64,000 bases of DNA, from NCBI GenBank assembly GCA_045635885.1, contig JAZTWO010000077.1:1-64000 (forward strand), given 5' to 3'. A model generated the notes under the pieces. The model had not been told where the DNA came from, ran no database searches, and saw nothing but the letters and a program-made list of their open reading frames with translations. The stretch's first letter is position 1, and each line of letters opens with the position of its first letter. Source of the DNA: RGIG4608 sp045635885. Lineage in GTDB: Bacteria > Bacillota > Clostridia > Oscillospirales > CAG-272. Made by a program: the position numbers and the translations under genes. Positions 26,716 to 35,723 of the stretch are shown here, piece after piece.

Positions 26716-29148
26716 ATGAATTACCAACCCACAGTGAACGAAATCACAGAAAATTTAGAGGGCAAGCTTGCCAGATACTTTGGTTGCACAAGCAAAGAAG
26801 CAACAAGAGAACAAATGTATAAGGCAGCTGCCATGACAATTAAGGATATTCTCACAGCGAAAAGAGGAGAATATAAAAAGCAAGTAAATGAAGAAGGCGG
26901 CAAGAGAGTGTACTATATGTGCATGGAATTCTTGCTTGGTAGATCACTTAAAACCAATCTTTGCAATCTTGGACTTGCAGAAAACTATAGAGAATCTCTT
27001 AAGGGTCTTGGATTTGACCTTGACGATCTCTACGAATGCGAGCCCGATGCAGGTCTTGGCAACGGCGGTCTTGGACGTCTTGCAGCTTGCTTTATGGACT
27101 CTCTTTCATCACTTGACTATCCCGCAACAGGATTTTCGCTTTGCTATGAGTACGGCTTGTTCAAGCAGATGATTATTGACGGCGTTCAGATTGAACTTCC
27201 CGATGTATGGCTTCCCGGCGGTGAAGTATGGCTCACACCCAGAACTGACCGTGTTTTCAAGGTTCGCCTTGGCGGCCGTGTTCGTGAAGAATGGCGCGAA
27301 GACCACATGGAAGTTATCTATGAGAACTGCGAAGAATATGAAGCAATTCCTTATGATATGATGATTTCCGGTGCTGACTCAAAGGCAGTTTCTCAGCTTC
27401 GTCTTTGGAAGGCAAGAAATATTCACAACTTTAATATGAACCTTTTCTCACAGGGTGAATATGCAAGATCCCTTGAAGAAAGTACAAATGCTGACATTCT
27501 TACAAAGGTTCTTTATCCTTCTGACAACCACACTCAGGGTAAGATTCTTCGTCTTACACAGCAGTATTTCTTGGTTTCTGCTTCAATGCAGAGCATCATC
27601 CGTGACCACATGGCTGTTTACGGTAATCTTGACAACCTTGCAGACAAGGTTGCAATTCACATCAACGATACACACCCTGCACTTTGTATCCCCGAGCTTA
27701 TGAGAATTTTCCTTGATGATTATCACTTCTCATGGGAAAAATCTTGGGATATGGTACAGAAGATTGTGTCCTATACAAACCACACAGTTTTGCCCGAAGC
27801 ACTTGAAACATGGAACGAGGATATCTTCCAACTCAAGCTTCCCAGAATCCACCAGATCGTTAAGGAAATTAACGAAAGATTCTGCAAGGATGCTTGGAAT
27901 GTATTCCCCGGAAACTGGGAAAAGATCTCTAAGCTCTCTGTAATCGGTTACGGTCAGGTTAGAATGGCTAACCTCTCTGTTATCGGTTCACACTCCATCA
28001 ACGGTGTTTCAAAGCTTCACTCTGATATTCTTAAGGATTCCACATTCAAGGATTTCTATAAGATGTATCCCGACAGATTTGACAACGTAACAAACGGTAT
28101 CGCTCACAGAAGATGGCTCTGCTATTCTAACCCCGCGCTTGCTTCTTTGCTTGACGATTGCATTGGTACAGGTTACAGACACAATCCTGAAGAACTTGCT
28201 AACTTTGCAAAATTTGCAGACGATAAGGCAGTTCTTGAGCAGATTCGTTCAATCAAGCACGATAACAAGAAGGCATTTGCAGATCTTCTTTATAAGAAGA
28301 CAGGCAGAGTGCTTGATACACACTCTGTGTTTGACGTTCAAATTAAGAGATTGCATGAATACAAGCGCCAGCTTCTTAACGCTCTTAACATCATCAACCT
28401 CTATATTGATATTAAAGAAAATCCCAATCTTGATGTTCAGCCCCAGACATTCATTTTCGGTGCTAAGGCGGCGCCCGGATATCAGATGGCTAAGGAAATT
28501 ATTAAGCTCATCTGCTTTATCAGCCGTGAGATTGAAAATGACCCCGTTGTTAGCAAGAAGATTAAGGTTGTATTCCTTGAAGATTACAACGTAAGTATGG
28601 CTGAAGCACTTATTCCTTCTGCAGAAATCAGTGAACAGATTTCTCTTGCAGGTAAGGAAGCAAGTGGTACAGGTTGTATGAAGCTTATGATTAACGGTGC
28701 TCTTACCATTGGTACACTTGACGGTGCTAACGTTGAAATGCTTGCTGCTGCAGGTAAGGAAAATATGTATATCTTCGGTCTTACTGCTAAAGAAGTTGAA
28801 GATATTTGGGCAAGAGGATACCACTCTAACGAGTTCTATGCAAACAATAACCGCCTTGCGAAGATTATTGATTGCCTCAACCGTGGCTTTGCTGGTCAGT
28901 CCTTCTCACACATTTCAAGATACCTTCTTACAGGTATGGGCGTTGCTGACCCATTCATGTGCCTTGCAGACTTCGAGTCTTACAGAACAACACACGAAAG
29001 AATGATTGCGGACTATGCAGACAAAGAAAAGTGGAACAGAATGTCCCTTATGAACATTGCTTCCGCAGGTTACTTTGCAGCTGACAGAAGTATCGAAGAA
29101 TACGCACAGAAATTCTGGAATCTTAAAAAAATTACAGGAAATAACTAA
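26716..29148 (+). CDS. glgP: Glycogen/alpha-glucan phosphorylase
   Basis: A GT35 enzyme releasing glucose-1-phosphate from glycogen ends with pyridoxal phosphate. The 810-residue product has the PLP lysine K656 in G-T-G-C-M-K-L-M followed by G-A-L-T-I-G-T-L-D-G-A-N-V-E, and the N-terminal G-N-G-G-L-G-R-L-A-A-C near residue 115. Family members usually have Asn in place of the Cys just before the M-K of the PLP motif. GGAGG stands 5 bp before ATG 26716. Synthesis and breakdown genes share one operon, so control must lie at the enzyme level or be growth-phase based. Confidence 0.97.
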   Translation: MNYQPTVNEITENLEGKLARYFGCTSKEATREQMYKAAAMTIKDILTAKRGEYKKQVNEEGGKRVYYMCMEFLLGRSLKTNLCNLGLAENYRESLKGLGFDLDDLYECEPDAGLGNGGLGRLAACFMDSLSSLDYPATGFSLCYEYGLFKQMIIDGVQIELPDVWLPGGEVWLTPRTDRVFKVRLGGRVREEWREDHMEVIYENCEEYEAIPYDMMISGADSKAVSQLRLWKARNIHNFNMNLFSQGEYARSLEESTNADILTKVLYPSDNHTQGKILRLTQQYFLVSASMQSIIRDHMAVYGNLDNLADKVAIHINDTHPALCIPELMRIFLDDYHFSWEKSWDMVQKIVSYTNHTVLPEALETWNEDIFQLKLPRIHQIVKEINERFCKDAWNVFPGNWEKISKLSVIGYGQVRMANLSVIGSHSINGVSKLHSDILKDSTFKDFYKMYPDRFDNVTNGIAHRRWLCYSNPALASLLDDCIGTGYRHNPEELANFAKFADDKAVLEQIRSIKHDNKKAFADLLYKKTGRVLDTHSVFDVQIKRLHEYKRQLLNALNIINLYIDIKENPNLDVQPQTFIFGAKAAPGYQMAKEIIKLICFISREIENDPVVSKKIKVVFLEDYNVSMAEALIPSAEISEQISLAGKEASGTGCMKLMINGALTIGTLDGANVEMLAAAGKENMYIFGLTAKEVEDIWARGYHSNEFYANNNRLAKIIDCLNRGFAGQSFSHISRYLLTGMGVADPFMCLADFESYRTTHERMIADYADKEKWNRMSLMNIASAGYFAADRSIEEYAQKFWNLKKITGNN

Positions 29149-29151
29149 TCA

Positions 29152-31065
29152 ATGTATAATCAACTTCAAAATAATGCCTCAACTAATGGAGTTGAGATAA
29201 TTAGAGAAATAAAAGTTGGTTCATCATGGAAAAATGCCTCGTATAGCGGGGCATTTTCCGTAAATGATGATATCAGATATAGAATCGTCGTTCCCACCAA
29301 TATGGGTACTCAAGGTGTGGTTATGAGAATTAATCGTGACGGCGAGGATTATTGGGATATTCCACTCACTCTTGCAAGTTTTGAAACGGGACGAGAGGAA
29401 TATATTGTTGAACTTAATTTAAGAACACTTTGTGGGCCTGTTCCTGCCTTGTTTTTCTATGAATTTTTGTTCCTTCGCGGAACAAGAACTCTTTTTACGT
29501 GCAGTATGAACAATTTTGATTTTGAACTTTCTTATCATTCAGAGTCAAAGTTTTCTTTGCTTGTTTATGAGGATTATTTTAAGGCAAAGGAATGGTTTGG
29601 AAAGGGAATTATGTATCACATTTTTGTTGACCGATTTGCAAAGGGTGAAATTGAACCCTATTATCGTGACGATGTGATTATGAATGACGATTGGTACAAC
29701 GGTATTCCCCAATATGCGAAAAATCAAGGCGATAAGCTTAAAAACAATATGTTCTTTGGTGGAAATCTTAAGGGTATTGAGGACAAACTTGATTACCTTG
29801 AAGGTCTTGGAACAAAGGTTATTTATTTGAGCCCAATTTTTAAGGCATATTCCAACCACAAATACGATACGGGCGACTATATGACCATTGACGAGATGTT
29901 CGGTGGCGAAAAGGCGTTTGTTTCGTTGATTGAAAAGGCAAAGGAAAAGGGAATTAGCATTATTCTTGACGGCGTTTTCAACCACACGGGTGATGATAGC
30001 TTATATTTTAATAAATATGGTAAATATCAGTCAAACGGTGCTTGTAATTCTGAAAATTCACCCTATCGCAATTGGTTTAATTTCAGATGCTACCCCTGTG
30101 ACTATGAGTCTTGGTGGGGCATTGATATTTTGCCAAAATTAAATCAGAACAACAGTGATTGCCGCAATTATTTCACCGGTGAAAACGGTGTTATTGAAAA
30201 ATACACAAAAATGGGTATTGGCGGTTGGCGTCTTGACGTTGCTGACGAGTTGCCCGATCAGTTTTTGTATGAGCTTCGTGAAAGAGTGCATGAAAACTCT
30301 TACGGACAGGGTATTGTTATTGGCGAGGTTTGGGAAAATGCCGCAGTTAAGACCGCTTACGGTCACAGAAGAAACTATTTCCACGGCCGTCAGCTTGACA
30401 GTGTTATGAACTATCCCTTGCGTAACGGAATTATTGATTTTGTTACTTACGGAAGCGCAGAAATGCTTTACAACGTACTTGTTGAGCTTTATGCTTCGTA
30501 TCCAAGATGCGTTAGCGATTCGCTTATGAATATTCTTAGCACACACGATACTGAAAGAATTTTGACTGTGCTTGGCGACAACTATCGCCCGGACGCACCC
30601 AATGATCATCTTGCAGTTATGAGAATGAGTGCACAGGAAAAGGACGTTGCTGTTGACAGACTTAAAATGGCAGCGATACTTCAATATACCGTTTATGGTA
30701 TTCCTTCTGTTTTCTACGGTGACGAGGCAGGCGTTGAGGGCTATCACGATCCATTTTGCAGAAGAACATATCCTTGGGGCAGAGAAAATACTGAACTTTT
30801 AGAGCATTATCGCAAGCTTGGCGAGCTTAGAAATATTGAAAAGGCATTTGACAGGGGTTCTTTCCGTGTTATTGAGCATGGCATGGAAACTATCGCATAT
30901 GAAAGATGCAAGGACGACTCTCGAGTTGTGGTTATTGCCAACGGTGGCGAAAATATTTATCGCACCCGTCTTGAAGGAAAGTGGATTGATATGCTTTCTT
31001 ATGAGAGCTTTGAAAATTATATTTCCATCCCCCCTCACAGCGCAAGAATATTAAAACAAATATAA
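29152..31065 (+). CDS. GH13 alpha-glucan hydrolase (neopullulanase/cyclomaltodextrinase-like)
   Basis: An alpha-amylase family enzyme of 637 residues without a signal peptide, so it acts inside the cell, probably on glycogen side chains. An N-terminal beta-sandwich (about 1-140) precedes the barrel. Catalytic residues are D362 (G-W-R-L-D-V-A), E392 (G-E-V-W-E) and D466 (S-T-H-D-T-E-R); region I reads D-G-V-F-N-H-T. The layout fits subfamilies with an N-terminal domain (GH13_20-like). It begins 3 bp after glgP. It may do the debranching or branching-related work in a cluster that lacks glgB, but it has no branching enzyme hallmark. Confidence 0.9.
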   Translation: MYNQLQNNASTNGVEIIREIKVGSSWKNASYSGAFSVNDDIRYRIVVPTNMGTQGVVMRINRDGEDYWDIPLTLASFETGREEYIVELNLRTLCGPVPALFFYEFLFLRGTRTLFTCSMNNFDFELSYHSESKFSLLVYEDYFKAKEWFGKGIMYHIFVDRFAKGEIEPYYRDDVIMNDDWYNGIPQYAKNQGDKLKNNMFFGGNLKGIEDKLDYLEGLGTKVIYLSPIFKAYSNHKYDTGDYMTIDEMFGGEKAFVSLIEKAKEKGISIILDGVFNHTGDDSLYFNKYGKYQSNGACNSENSPYRNWFNFRCYPCDYESWWGIDILPKLNQNNSDCRNYFTGENGVIEKYTKMGIGGWRLDVADELPDQFLYELRERVHENSYGQGIVIGEVWENAAVKTAYGHRRNYFHGRQLDSVMNYPLRNGIIDFVTYGSAEMLYNVLVELYASYPRCVSDSLMNILSTHDTERILTVLGDNYRPDAPNDHLAVMRMSAQEKDVAVDRLKMAAILQYTVYGIPSVFYGDEAGVEGYHDPFCRRTYPWGRENTELLEHYRKLGELRNIEKAFDRGSFRVIEHGMETIAYERCKDDSRVVVIANGGENIYRTRLEGKWIDMLSYESFENYISIPPHSARILKQI

Positions 31066-31137
31066 ATTAGACTATCAAAAAAAGTTGCTCTATTGCAAGA
31101 GTAAAAAAGCTGAATGCAAAATAAGCAACATAAAAAA

Positions 31138-31185
31138 CAAGCACAAGGCAATCGGTGAGCATGCCTTGTGCTTGCTTGCTTTTTT
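31138..31185 (+). terminator. Terminator of the glycogen operon
   Basis: A 13-bp stem (31138-31150 with 31162-31174, built on CAAGCACAAGGCA) and an 11-nt loop precede CTTGC and six T. It lies 72 bp after the GH13 stop; the rest of the gap to 31247 shows nothing else. Confidence 0.88.
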
Positions 31186-31247
31186 GACAGTTTGAGATCG
31201 TCACGAAAGCGGTAATCTAAAAATTTTTAAAAAACTGAAAAAAGTTA

Positions 31248-31276
31248 TTGATATATTTGAAGAATTGTGTTAATAT
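31248..31276 (+). promoter_or_regulatory. Promoter of small CxxC lipoprotein
   Basis: TTGATA (31248-31253), 17-bp spacer, TAATAT (31271-31276). TTAATGTAGATAAT follows at 31276-31289, nearly the same as downstream of the promoter at 16227. Confidence 0.7.
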
Positions 31277-31312
31277 TAATGTAGATAATTATGTTTAAAT
31301 ATTCAGGTGATT

Positions 31313-31831
31313 ATGAAATACATAAAAATAATGGCTTTGTATTTTGCTTGGATCTTTGTGTTGGTATCTTGTAATAGTCCAACAAAAGAGTCAAGAAATA
31401 CTGGGATTTTAGCTAATAATGAAGTTGTTTCGTCCATCAAACAGGAGATTGCGGATAGAGAAAATTTGCTGCTTGCAAACAAGGATGACGTTTTTTGGTC
31501 TCCTTCGGGAACGATTTGGCATGCGAGTTATGAATGCTCTTATCTTGCAAATTCAAAAATAATATATCACGGAACTGTTGAAGAAGCAAAGCTTGAGGGA
31601 AAAGAAAGGTTTTGCGAAAGATGTGCGGGTGAAGACAACAACGCAATTTATGAAAAGCTTGCGCAAAATGAAATTAAAAGTGGCGACGTGTTTTTTACCA
31701 AGGATGGCGACACTTGGCACAAGGATTTGAATTGTGAGAAAATCTTAGGATCGCAAAAAATATACTATGCTTCACTTGAGATTGCAAAATCTCTTGGCAA
31801 AGTACATTCTTGCGAAAACTGTGATAAATAA
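31313..31831 (+). CDS. Small lipoprotein with tandem CxxC modules
   Basis: The product has 172 residues from ATG 31313, which sits 5 nt past the AGG of AGGTGAT; the GTG at 31307 lies inside that ribosome site. A lipobox L-V-S-C puts Cys at residue 20. The mature protein holds two copies of a module of about 45 residues: D-V-F-W-S-P-S-G-T-I-W-H then C and a final C-x-x-C; and D-V-F-F-T-K-D-G-D-T-W-H then C and C-x-x-C. Each thus has a His, a single Cys and a Cys pair, as in small Ada-like metal-binding domains. Extracellular metal or disulfide chemistry is inferred. A GNAT gene follows after 20 bp. Confidence 0.7.
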   Translation: MKYIKIMALYFAWIFVLVSCNSPTKESRNTGILANNEVVSSIKQEIADRENLLLANKDDVFWSPSGTIWHASYECSYLANSKIIYHGTVEEAKLEGKERFCERCAGEDNNAIYEKLAQNEIKSGDVFFTKDGDTWHKDLNCEKILGSQKIYYASLEIAKSLGKVHSCENCDK

Positions 31832-31851
31832 ATATCGGTTGGAGGGGTAAT

Positions 31852-32355
31852 ATGACTATTAGACTTGCTGAAAAAAAGGATATTGACAGAATAATGCAGA
31901 TAATTGCAGACGCAAGAGAAAGCATTGGGCGACTTGGTATTGACCAGTGGCAATATGGCTATCCCACAAGGGATATTGTTAAAGAGGATATTTTGCTTGA
32001 AAGAAGCTTTGTTGTTGTTGAAAATGATGAAATTTGCGCAACTTTTGCGCTTATGCTTCACGGAGAGCCAACATATAAAAAAATTTATTGCGGTGCGTGG
32101 ATTTCGGATGGTGAATACCTTGCGTTACATAGAATTGCAATTGATAGCAACCATCGTAGAAGAGGAATTGCAGAGAAGATAATTGCGTTCCTTTCTGAAT
32201 TTGGCGTAGAAAACGGATATTCAAGTGTTAGAGTTGACACGCATGAGGGTAATATCCCCATGAGAAAGATGCTTGAAAAGAACGGTTTTGAATATTGTGG
32301 AGCAATCCATTTGCTTGACGGTCAACCCCGAGTGGCTTATGAAAAATTGATATAA
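31852..32355 (+). CDS. GNAT family N-acetyltransferase
   Basis: The product has 167 residues. The acetyl-CoA-binding motif A is clear: L-H-R-I-A-I-D-S-N-H-R-R-R-G-I-A near 92-107. The C-terminal N-G-F-E-Y-C-G motif B follows. The substrate cannot be told; small amines or protein N termini are both possible. GGAGGGG precedes the ATG. It lies 8 bp before smpB, so it shares its transcript. Confidence 0.88.
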   Translation: MTIRLAEKKDIDRIMQIIADARESIGRLGIDQWQYGYPTRDIVKEDILLERSFVVVENDEICATFALMLHGEPTYKKIYCGAWISDGEYLALHRIAIDSNHRRRGIAEKIIAFLSEFGVENGYSSVRVDTHEGNIPMRKMLEKNGFEYCGAIHLLDGQPRVAYEKLI

Positions 32356-32363
32356 GGTAAATT

Positions 32364-32831
32364 ATGGCAGATAAAAATTCGATTAAAATAATAGCGCAAA
32401 ATAAAAAGGCATATCACGATTATTTTGTGGAGGAAAAGTATGAGGCGGGCGTTGAGCTTTTTGGCACGGAGGTTAAGAGCATTCGTGCAGGCAAGGTGAA
32501 CGTTAAAGAGTCATATTGCGACATCAAAGACGGTGAGGTTTTTGTTGTTGGCATGCACATAAGCCCCTATGAGCAGGGAAACGTGTTTAACAAGGACCCC
32601 TTACGTCCCAAAAAACTCCTTTTGCACAAAAGGGAAATTTTAAAGCTTTTTGGTCTTGTTTCTCAAAAGGGATACACGCTTGTGCCTTTGCAGGTTTATC
32701 TTAAAAACTCAAGAGTTAAGATAGAAATTGGACTTTGTCGAGGTAAAAAGCTCTATGACAAGAGAGATGATATGGCTAGAAATGACGCAAAACGTGATAT
32801 GGAGCGTGCGTTTAAATCACATAACGATTAA
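32364..32831 (+). CDS. smpB: SsrA-binding protein SmpB
   Basis: SmpB binds the tRNA-like part of tmRNA and places it in stalled ribosomes (trans-translation). The 155-residue product has the OB-fold start with A-Y-H-D-Y-F-V-E-E-K-Y-E-A-G-V-E-L, G-T-E-V-K-S-I-R, and a basic C-terminal tail with K-K-L-Y-D-K-R and R-D-M-E-R. Its RNA partner, ssrA, is in this window at 52796-53188, 20 kb away on the other strand. Confidence 0.96.
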   Translation: MADKNSIKIIAQNKKAYHDYFVEEKYEAGVELFGTEVKSIRAGKVNVKESYCDIKDGEVFVVGMHISPYEQGNVFNKDPLRPKKLLLHKREILKLFGLVSQKGYTLVPLQVYLKNSRVKIEIGLCRGKKLYDKRDDMARNDAKRDMERAFKSHND

Positions 32832-32843
32832 GGTAGGAAAAAT

Positions 32844-34337
32844 ATGAATATCAGTTTTGATAATGAAAAATATATTGACCTTCAGTCAAAACATATTAAA
32901 GACAGAATTGAACAGTTTGGTGGCAAGCTTTATCTTGAATTTGGTGGCAAGCTTTTTGATGATTATCACGCATCCCGTGTGCTTCCCGGTTTTATGCCCG
33001 ATTCTAAGCTTCAAATGCTTCTTCAACTTAAGGATAGAGCCGAAATTGTTATTGTTGTAAACACTGACGATATTGAAAAAAATAAAATTCGTGGTGACCT
33101 TGGTATCACATATGACCTTGACGTGCTTCGCCTTATTGATGCATTCAGAGGCGTTGGACTTTTTGTGGGAAGCGTGGTGCTTACTAGATTTGAGTCCGCT
33201 CACCCGGCGGTTGCCAAGTTTGAACGCAAATTGCGTGAGCAGGGCATAAAGATTTATCATCACTATACCATTGTGGGATATCCATCTAACATTGAAAAAA
33301 TTGTTAGTGATGAGGGATTTGGCAAAAATGAGTATATCGAAACAGAAAAGGAACTTATTATTGTTACAGGTCCCGGTCCCGGAAGTGGAAAGATGGCGGT
33401 TTGTCTTTCTCAACTTTACAATGATAACAAAAAGGGAATTAAGGCGGGATATGCGAAGTTTGAGACCTTCCCGATTTGGAACAAGCCCCTTCGCCATCCA
33501 GTTAATCTTGCTTATGAGGCGGCAACTGCCGATCTTAATGATGTGAATATGATTGACCCATATCACCTTGAAAAATATGGTGAGATGGCGGTGAACTATA
33601 ACCGTGACGTTGAAATTTTTCCCGTGCTTGATGCGATTTTTAAGGGGATTTACGACGGAAATTCGCCCTATTATTCTCCCACGGATATGGGTGTGAATAT
33701 GGTTGGTAACTGTATTGTTAATGACGAGGAAGTGTGCGAGGCGTCAAAACGTGAAATTGTTCGTCGTTATTATGACGCACTTTGTGCTTGTCGTGATGAT
33801 GATACTGAAAGAAACAGAACTGCCGTTCAAAAAACTGAACTTTTGATGCAACAGGCGGGTATTTCAAAGAATTATAGAAAAGTTGTTGAAGCTGCAAAGC
33901 AAAAGAGCGAGGAAACAGGTGTTCCTGCGGCAGCAATTGAGCTTAATGATGGTCGAATTATTACAGGTAAGTCAACCGATTTGCTTGAAAGCGTTTCTGC
34001 AATGCTTCTTAATGCACTCAAATCAATTACGGGCATTCCTGATGAAATTCATTTGTTAGCACCAGAGGTTATTGAACCTGTTCAAAAGCTCAAATGCAAG
34101 TATCTTTCAAGAACATATAAAAAGTTGAACGTTAACGAGATTTTGATTGCGCTTTCGATTTCTGCGCACACATCCGCAACAGCGGCGCATGTTCTTAAGC
34201 ATCTTCCAAAGCTTGCGGGATGCGACATTCATTCCACGGTAATGCTCTCAAGCGCGGACGTTGAAGTTCTTAAAAAGCTTGGACTTAACGTTACTTGTGA
34301 GCCACAGTATCAGATTAAAGAATTATTTATTGGATAA
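32844..34337 (+). CDS. DUF1846 family protein
   Basis: The product has 497 residues, matching the usual DUF1846 length, with the signature V-T-G-P-G-P-G-S-G-K-M-A-V near residue 175 (P-loop-like), the N-terminal F-G-G-K-L-F-D-D-Y-H-A-S-R-V-L-P-G-F and P-T-D-M-G-V-N-M-V-G-N near 279. Crystal structures of this family exist but its function remains unknown. It follows smpB by 12 bp. ATP or nucleotide binding is inferred from the Gly-rich loop. Confidence 0.9.
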   Translation: MNISFDNEKYIDLQSKHIKDRIEQFGGKLYLEFGGKLFDDYHASRVLPGFMPDSKLQMLLQLKDRAEIVIVVNTDDIEKNKIRGDLGITYDLDVLRLIDAFRGVGLFVGSVVLTRFESAHPAVAKFERKLREQGIKIYHHYTIVGYPSNIEKIVSDEGFGKNEYIETEKELIIVTGPGPGSGKMAVCLSQLYNDNKKGIKAGYAKFETFPIWNKPLRHPVNLAYEAATADLNDVNMIDPYHLEKYGEMAVNYNRDVEIFPVLDAIFKGIYDGNSPYYSPTDMGVNMVGNCIVNDEEVCEASKREIVRRYYDALCACRDDDTERNRTAVQKTELLMQQAGISKNYRKVVEAAKQKSEETGVPAAAIELNDGRIITGKSTDLLESVSAMLLNALKSITGIPDEIHLLAPEVIEPVQKLKCKYLSRTYKKLNVNEILIALSISAHTSATAAHVLKHLPKLAGCDIHSTVMLSSADVEVLKKLGLNVTCEPQYQIKELFIG

Positions 34338-34340
34338 TAA

Positions 34341-34368
34341 AAAAGCGAGTTGTTCAACTCGCTTTTTG
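34341..34368. terminator. Bidirectional terminator, DUF1846 / alcohol dehydrogenase
   Basis: AGCGAGTT (34344-34351) pairs with AACTCGCT (34356-34363) around a 4-nt loop, with A and T runs on either side. The convergent dehydrogenase stop codon is directly next to it. Confidence 0.88.
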
Positions 34369-35565
34369 TTATGAAACAAGGTAATAGATTTGTTGTAACT
34401 CGTTTGCGTCCCACAAAACAGGAACGGGATAAAGTGGATTTGCCTCTTTATCGGCAAGGGAAGCCATTGACGGTATGTCTGAAACGCAAATGCAATCGAA
34501 TTTTTCGGGGATTTGCATATCGTGGTTCATTTTTTCAACGTGTGAAATGAAAATTTCTGCCGCATCTTTGTCAGAAACGGTGTTTTCGACAAGTCCAATC
34601 GCTCTTGAAAGCTCTGCAAGAGGTGTAATTGCACCATCACCGTAGGCACGAAGAACTTTTGGCAACAAAATTGCATTTGCAAGTCCGTGTGCAACCCCGT
34701 ATTTGCCGCCAAGCGTATGGGCAACTGCGTGAACGTAACCTACGTAGCTTTTTGTGAAGGCAGTTCCTGCAAGATATGATGCGTGGAGCATATTTTTGCG
34801 TGCTTCGATATCTGCACCGTTTTCATAGACTTTTGGAAGATTTTCAAAAATCAACTTGACCGCTTTTTCGGATGCTAATTTAGTGTCCTTGGTGCGAGAT
34901 TTTCCAATGTAAGCTTCAACTGCGTGGGTGAGTGCGTCCATACCTGTGGTTGCGCTTAAGTGGGGGGACAATCCAACTGTAACCTCGGGGTCAAGAAAAA
35001 CGTATTTGGGAATGAGGCAAAAATCGTTGATAACGTATTTATGGTGCGTTTTTGCATCAACTATGACGGATGCGACCGTTGTTTCACTACCCGTGCCTGC
35101 GGTGGTTGGAATGGCTATGAGTAAGGGAAGGCGACGTCTTACCTTAATCAAGCCCTGCATCTTTTTAAGGGGCTTTTTCGGGCGGACGATTCTTGCGCCA
35201 ACCGCCTTTGCGCAGTCCATTGGAGAGCCGCCGCCAAAGGCAATTATTGCCTGACAATCGTTTTCAACGTACAAATCCTTCGCTTCTTCCACATTGTCGG
35301 ATGTGGGGTTGGGGAGGGTTTTGTTATATACAACACATTTGATGCCTTGACTTTCAATCATGTTTTCCAAGGGGGAGGTCATTCCAAGCGAATGAATGGT
35401 TCTTCCTGTTACAAGCATTACTTTTTCTATGGAATTTGTCTTTAACACCTCGAGGACGCCTTCAAGATTGGGTATCAATTTTGGTTCACGATAGGGCATG
35501 AACGGAATTGCCAAGCGCATAACTTTATTGAACGTTCTGTGATATATTTTTCTGAATGTTTTCAT
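34369..35565 (-). CDS. Iron-containing alcohol dehydrogenase
   Basis: A group III, NAD(P)-dependent dehydrogenase of 398 residues. G-G-G-S-P-M-D-C-A-K near 112 binds the cofactor, T-A-G-T-G-S-E-T near 155 is the family signature, and metal ligands are expected in H-A-V-E-A-Y near 211 and the H-x-x-A-H-x-L-G-G-K-Y-G-V-A-H-G motif near 280-295. It probably reduces aldehydes to alcohols in fermentation. Its substrate is not readable from sequence. It has its own promoter at 35596 and stands alone. Confidence 0.93.
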   Translation of the reverse strand: MKTFRKIYHRTFNKVMRLAIPFMPYREPKLIPNLEGVLEVLKTNSIEKVMLVTGRTIHSLGMTSPLENMIESQGIKCVVYNKTLPNPTSDNVEEAKDLYVENDCQAIIAFGGGSPMDCAKAVGARIVRPKKPLKKMQGLIKVRRRLPLLIAIPTTAGTGSETTVASVIVDAKTHHKYVINDFCLIPKYVFLDPEVTVGLSPHLSATTGMDALTHAVEAYIGKSRTKDTKLASEKAVKLIFENLPKVYENGADIEARKNMLHASYLAGTAFTKSYVGYVHAVAHTLGGKYGVAHGLANAILLPKVLRAYGDGAITPLAELSRAIGLVENTVSDKDAAEIFISHVEKMNHDMQIPEKFDCICVSDIPSMASLADKEANPLYPVPVLWDANELQQIYYLVS

Positions 35566-35595
35566 AAAAACTCCTGTAATTTAATTGACGTGAAG

Positions 35596-35624
35596 ATTAT
35601 ACCATAATTGATGGGAAATTGCAA
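35596..35624 (-). promoter_or_regulatory. Promoter of alcohol dehydrogenase gene
   Basis: On the minus strand TTGCAA (35619-35624), 17-bp spacer, TATAAT (35596-35601). Confidence 0.82.
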
Positions 35625-35651
35625 GGGGGGAATGAGGGGTGTTTAAAGGGC

Positions 35652-35680
35652 TTGACAATTTGATAGCGTGGTGGTAAAAT
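35652..35680 (+). promoter_or_regulatory. Promoter of the Cys-repeat binding protein
   Basis: TTGACA (35652-35657), 17-bp spacer, TAAAAT (35675-35680). The start codon lies 43 bp downstream behind GAAAGGA. Confidence 0.82.
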
Positions 35681-35723
35681 TAAGGTATAAATGCTGACGG
35701 GCTGACGTGAAAGGAAAATTTAT

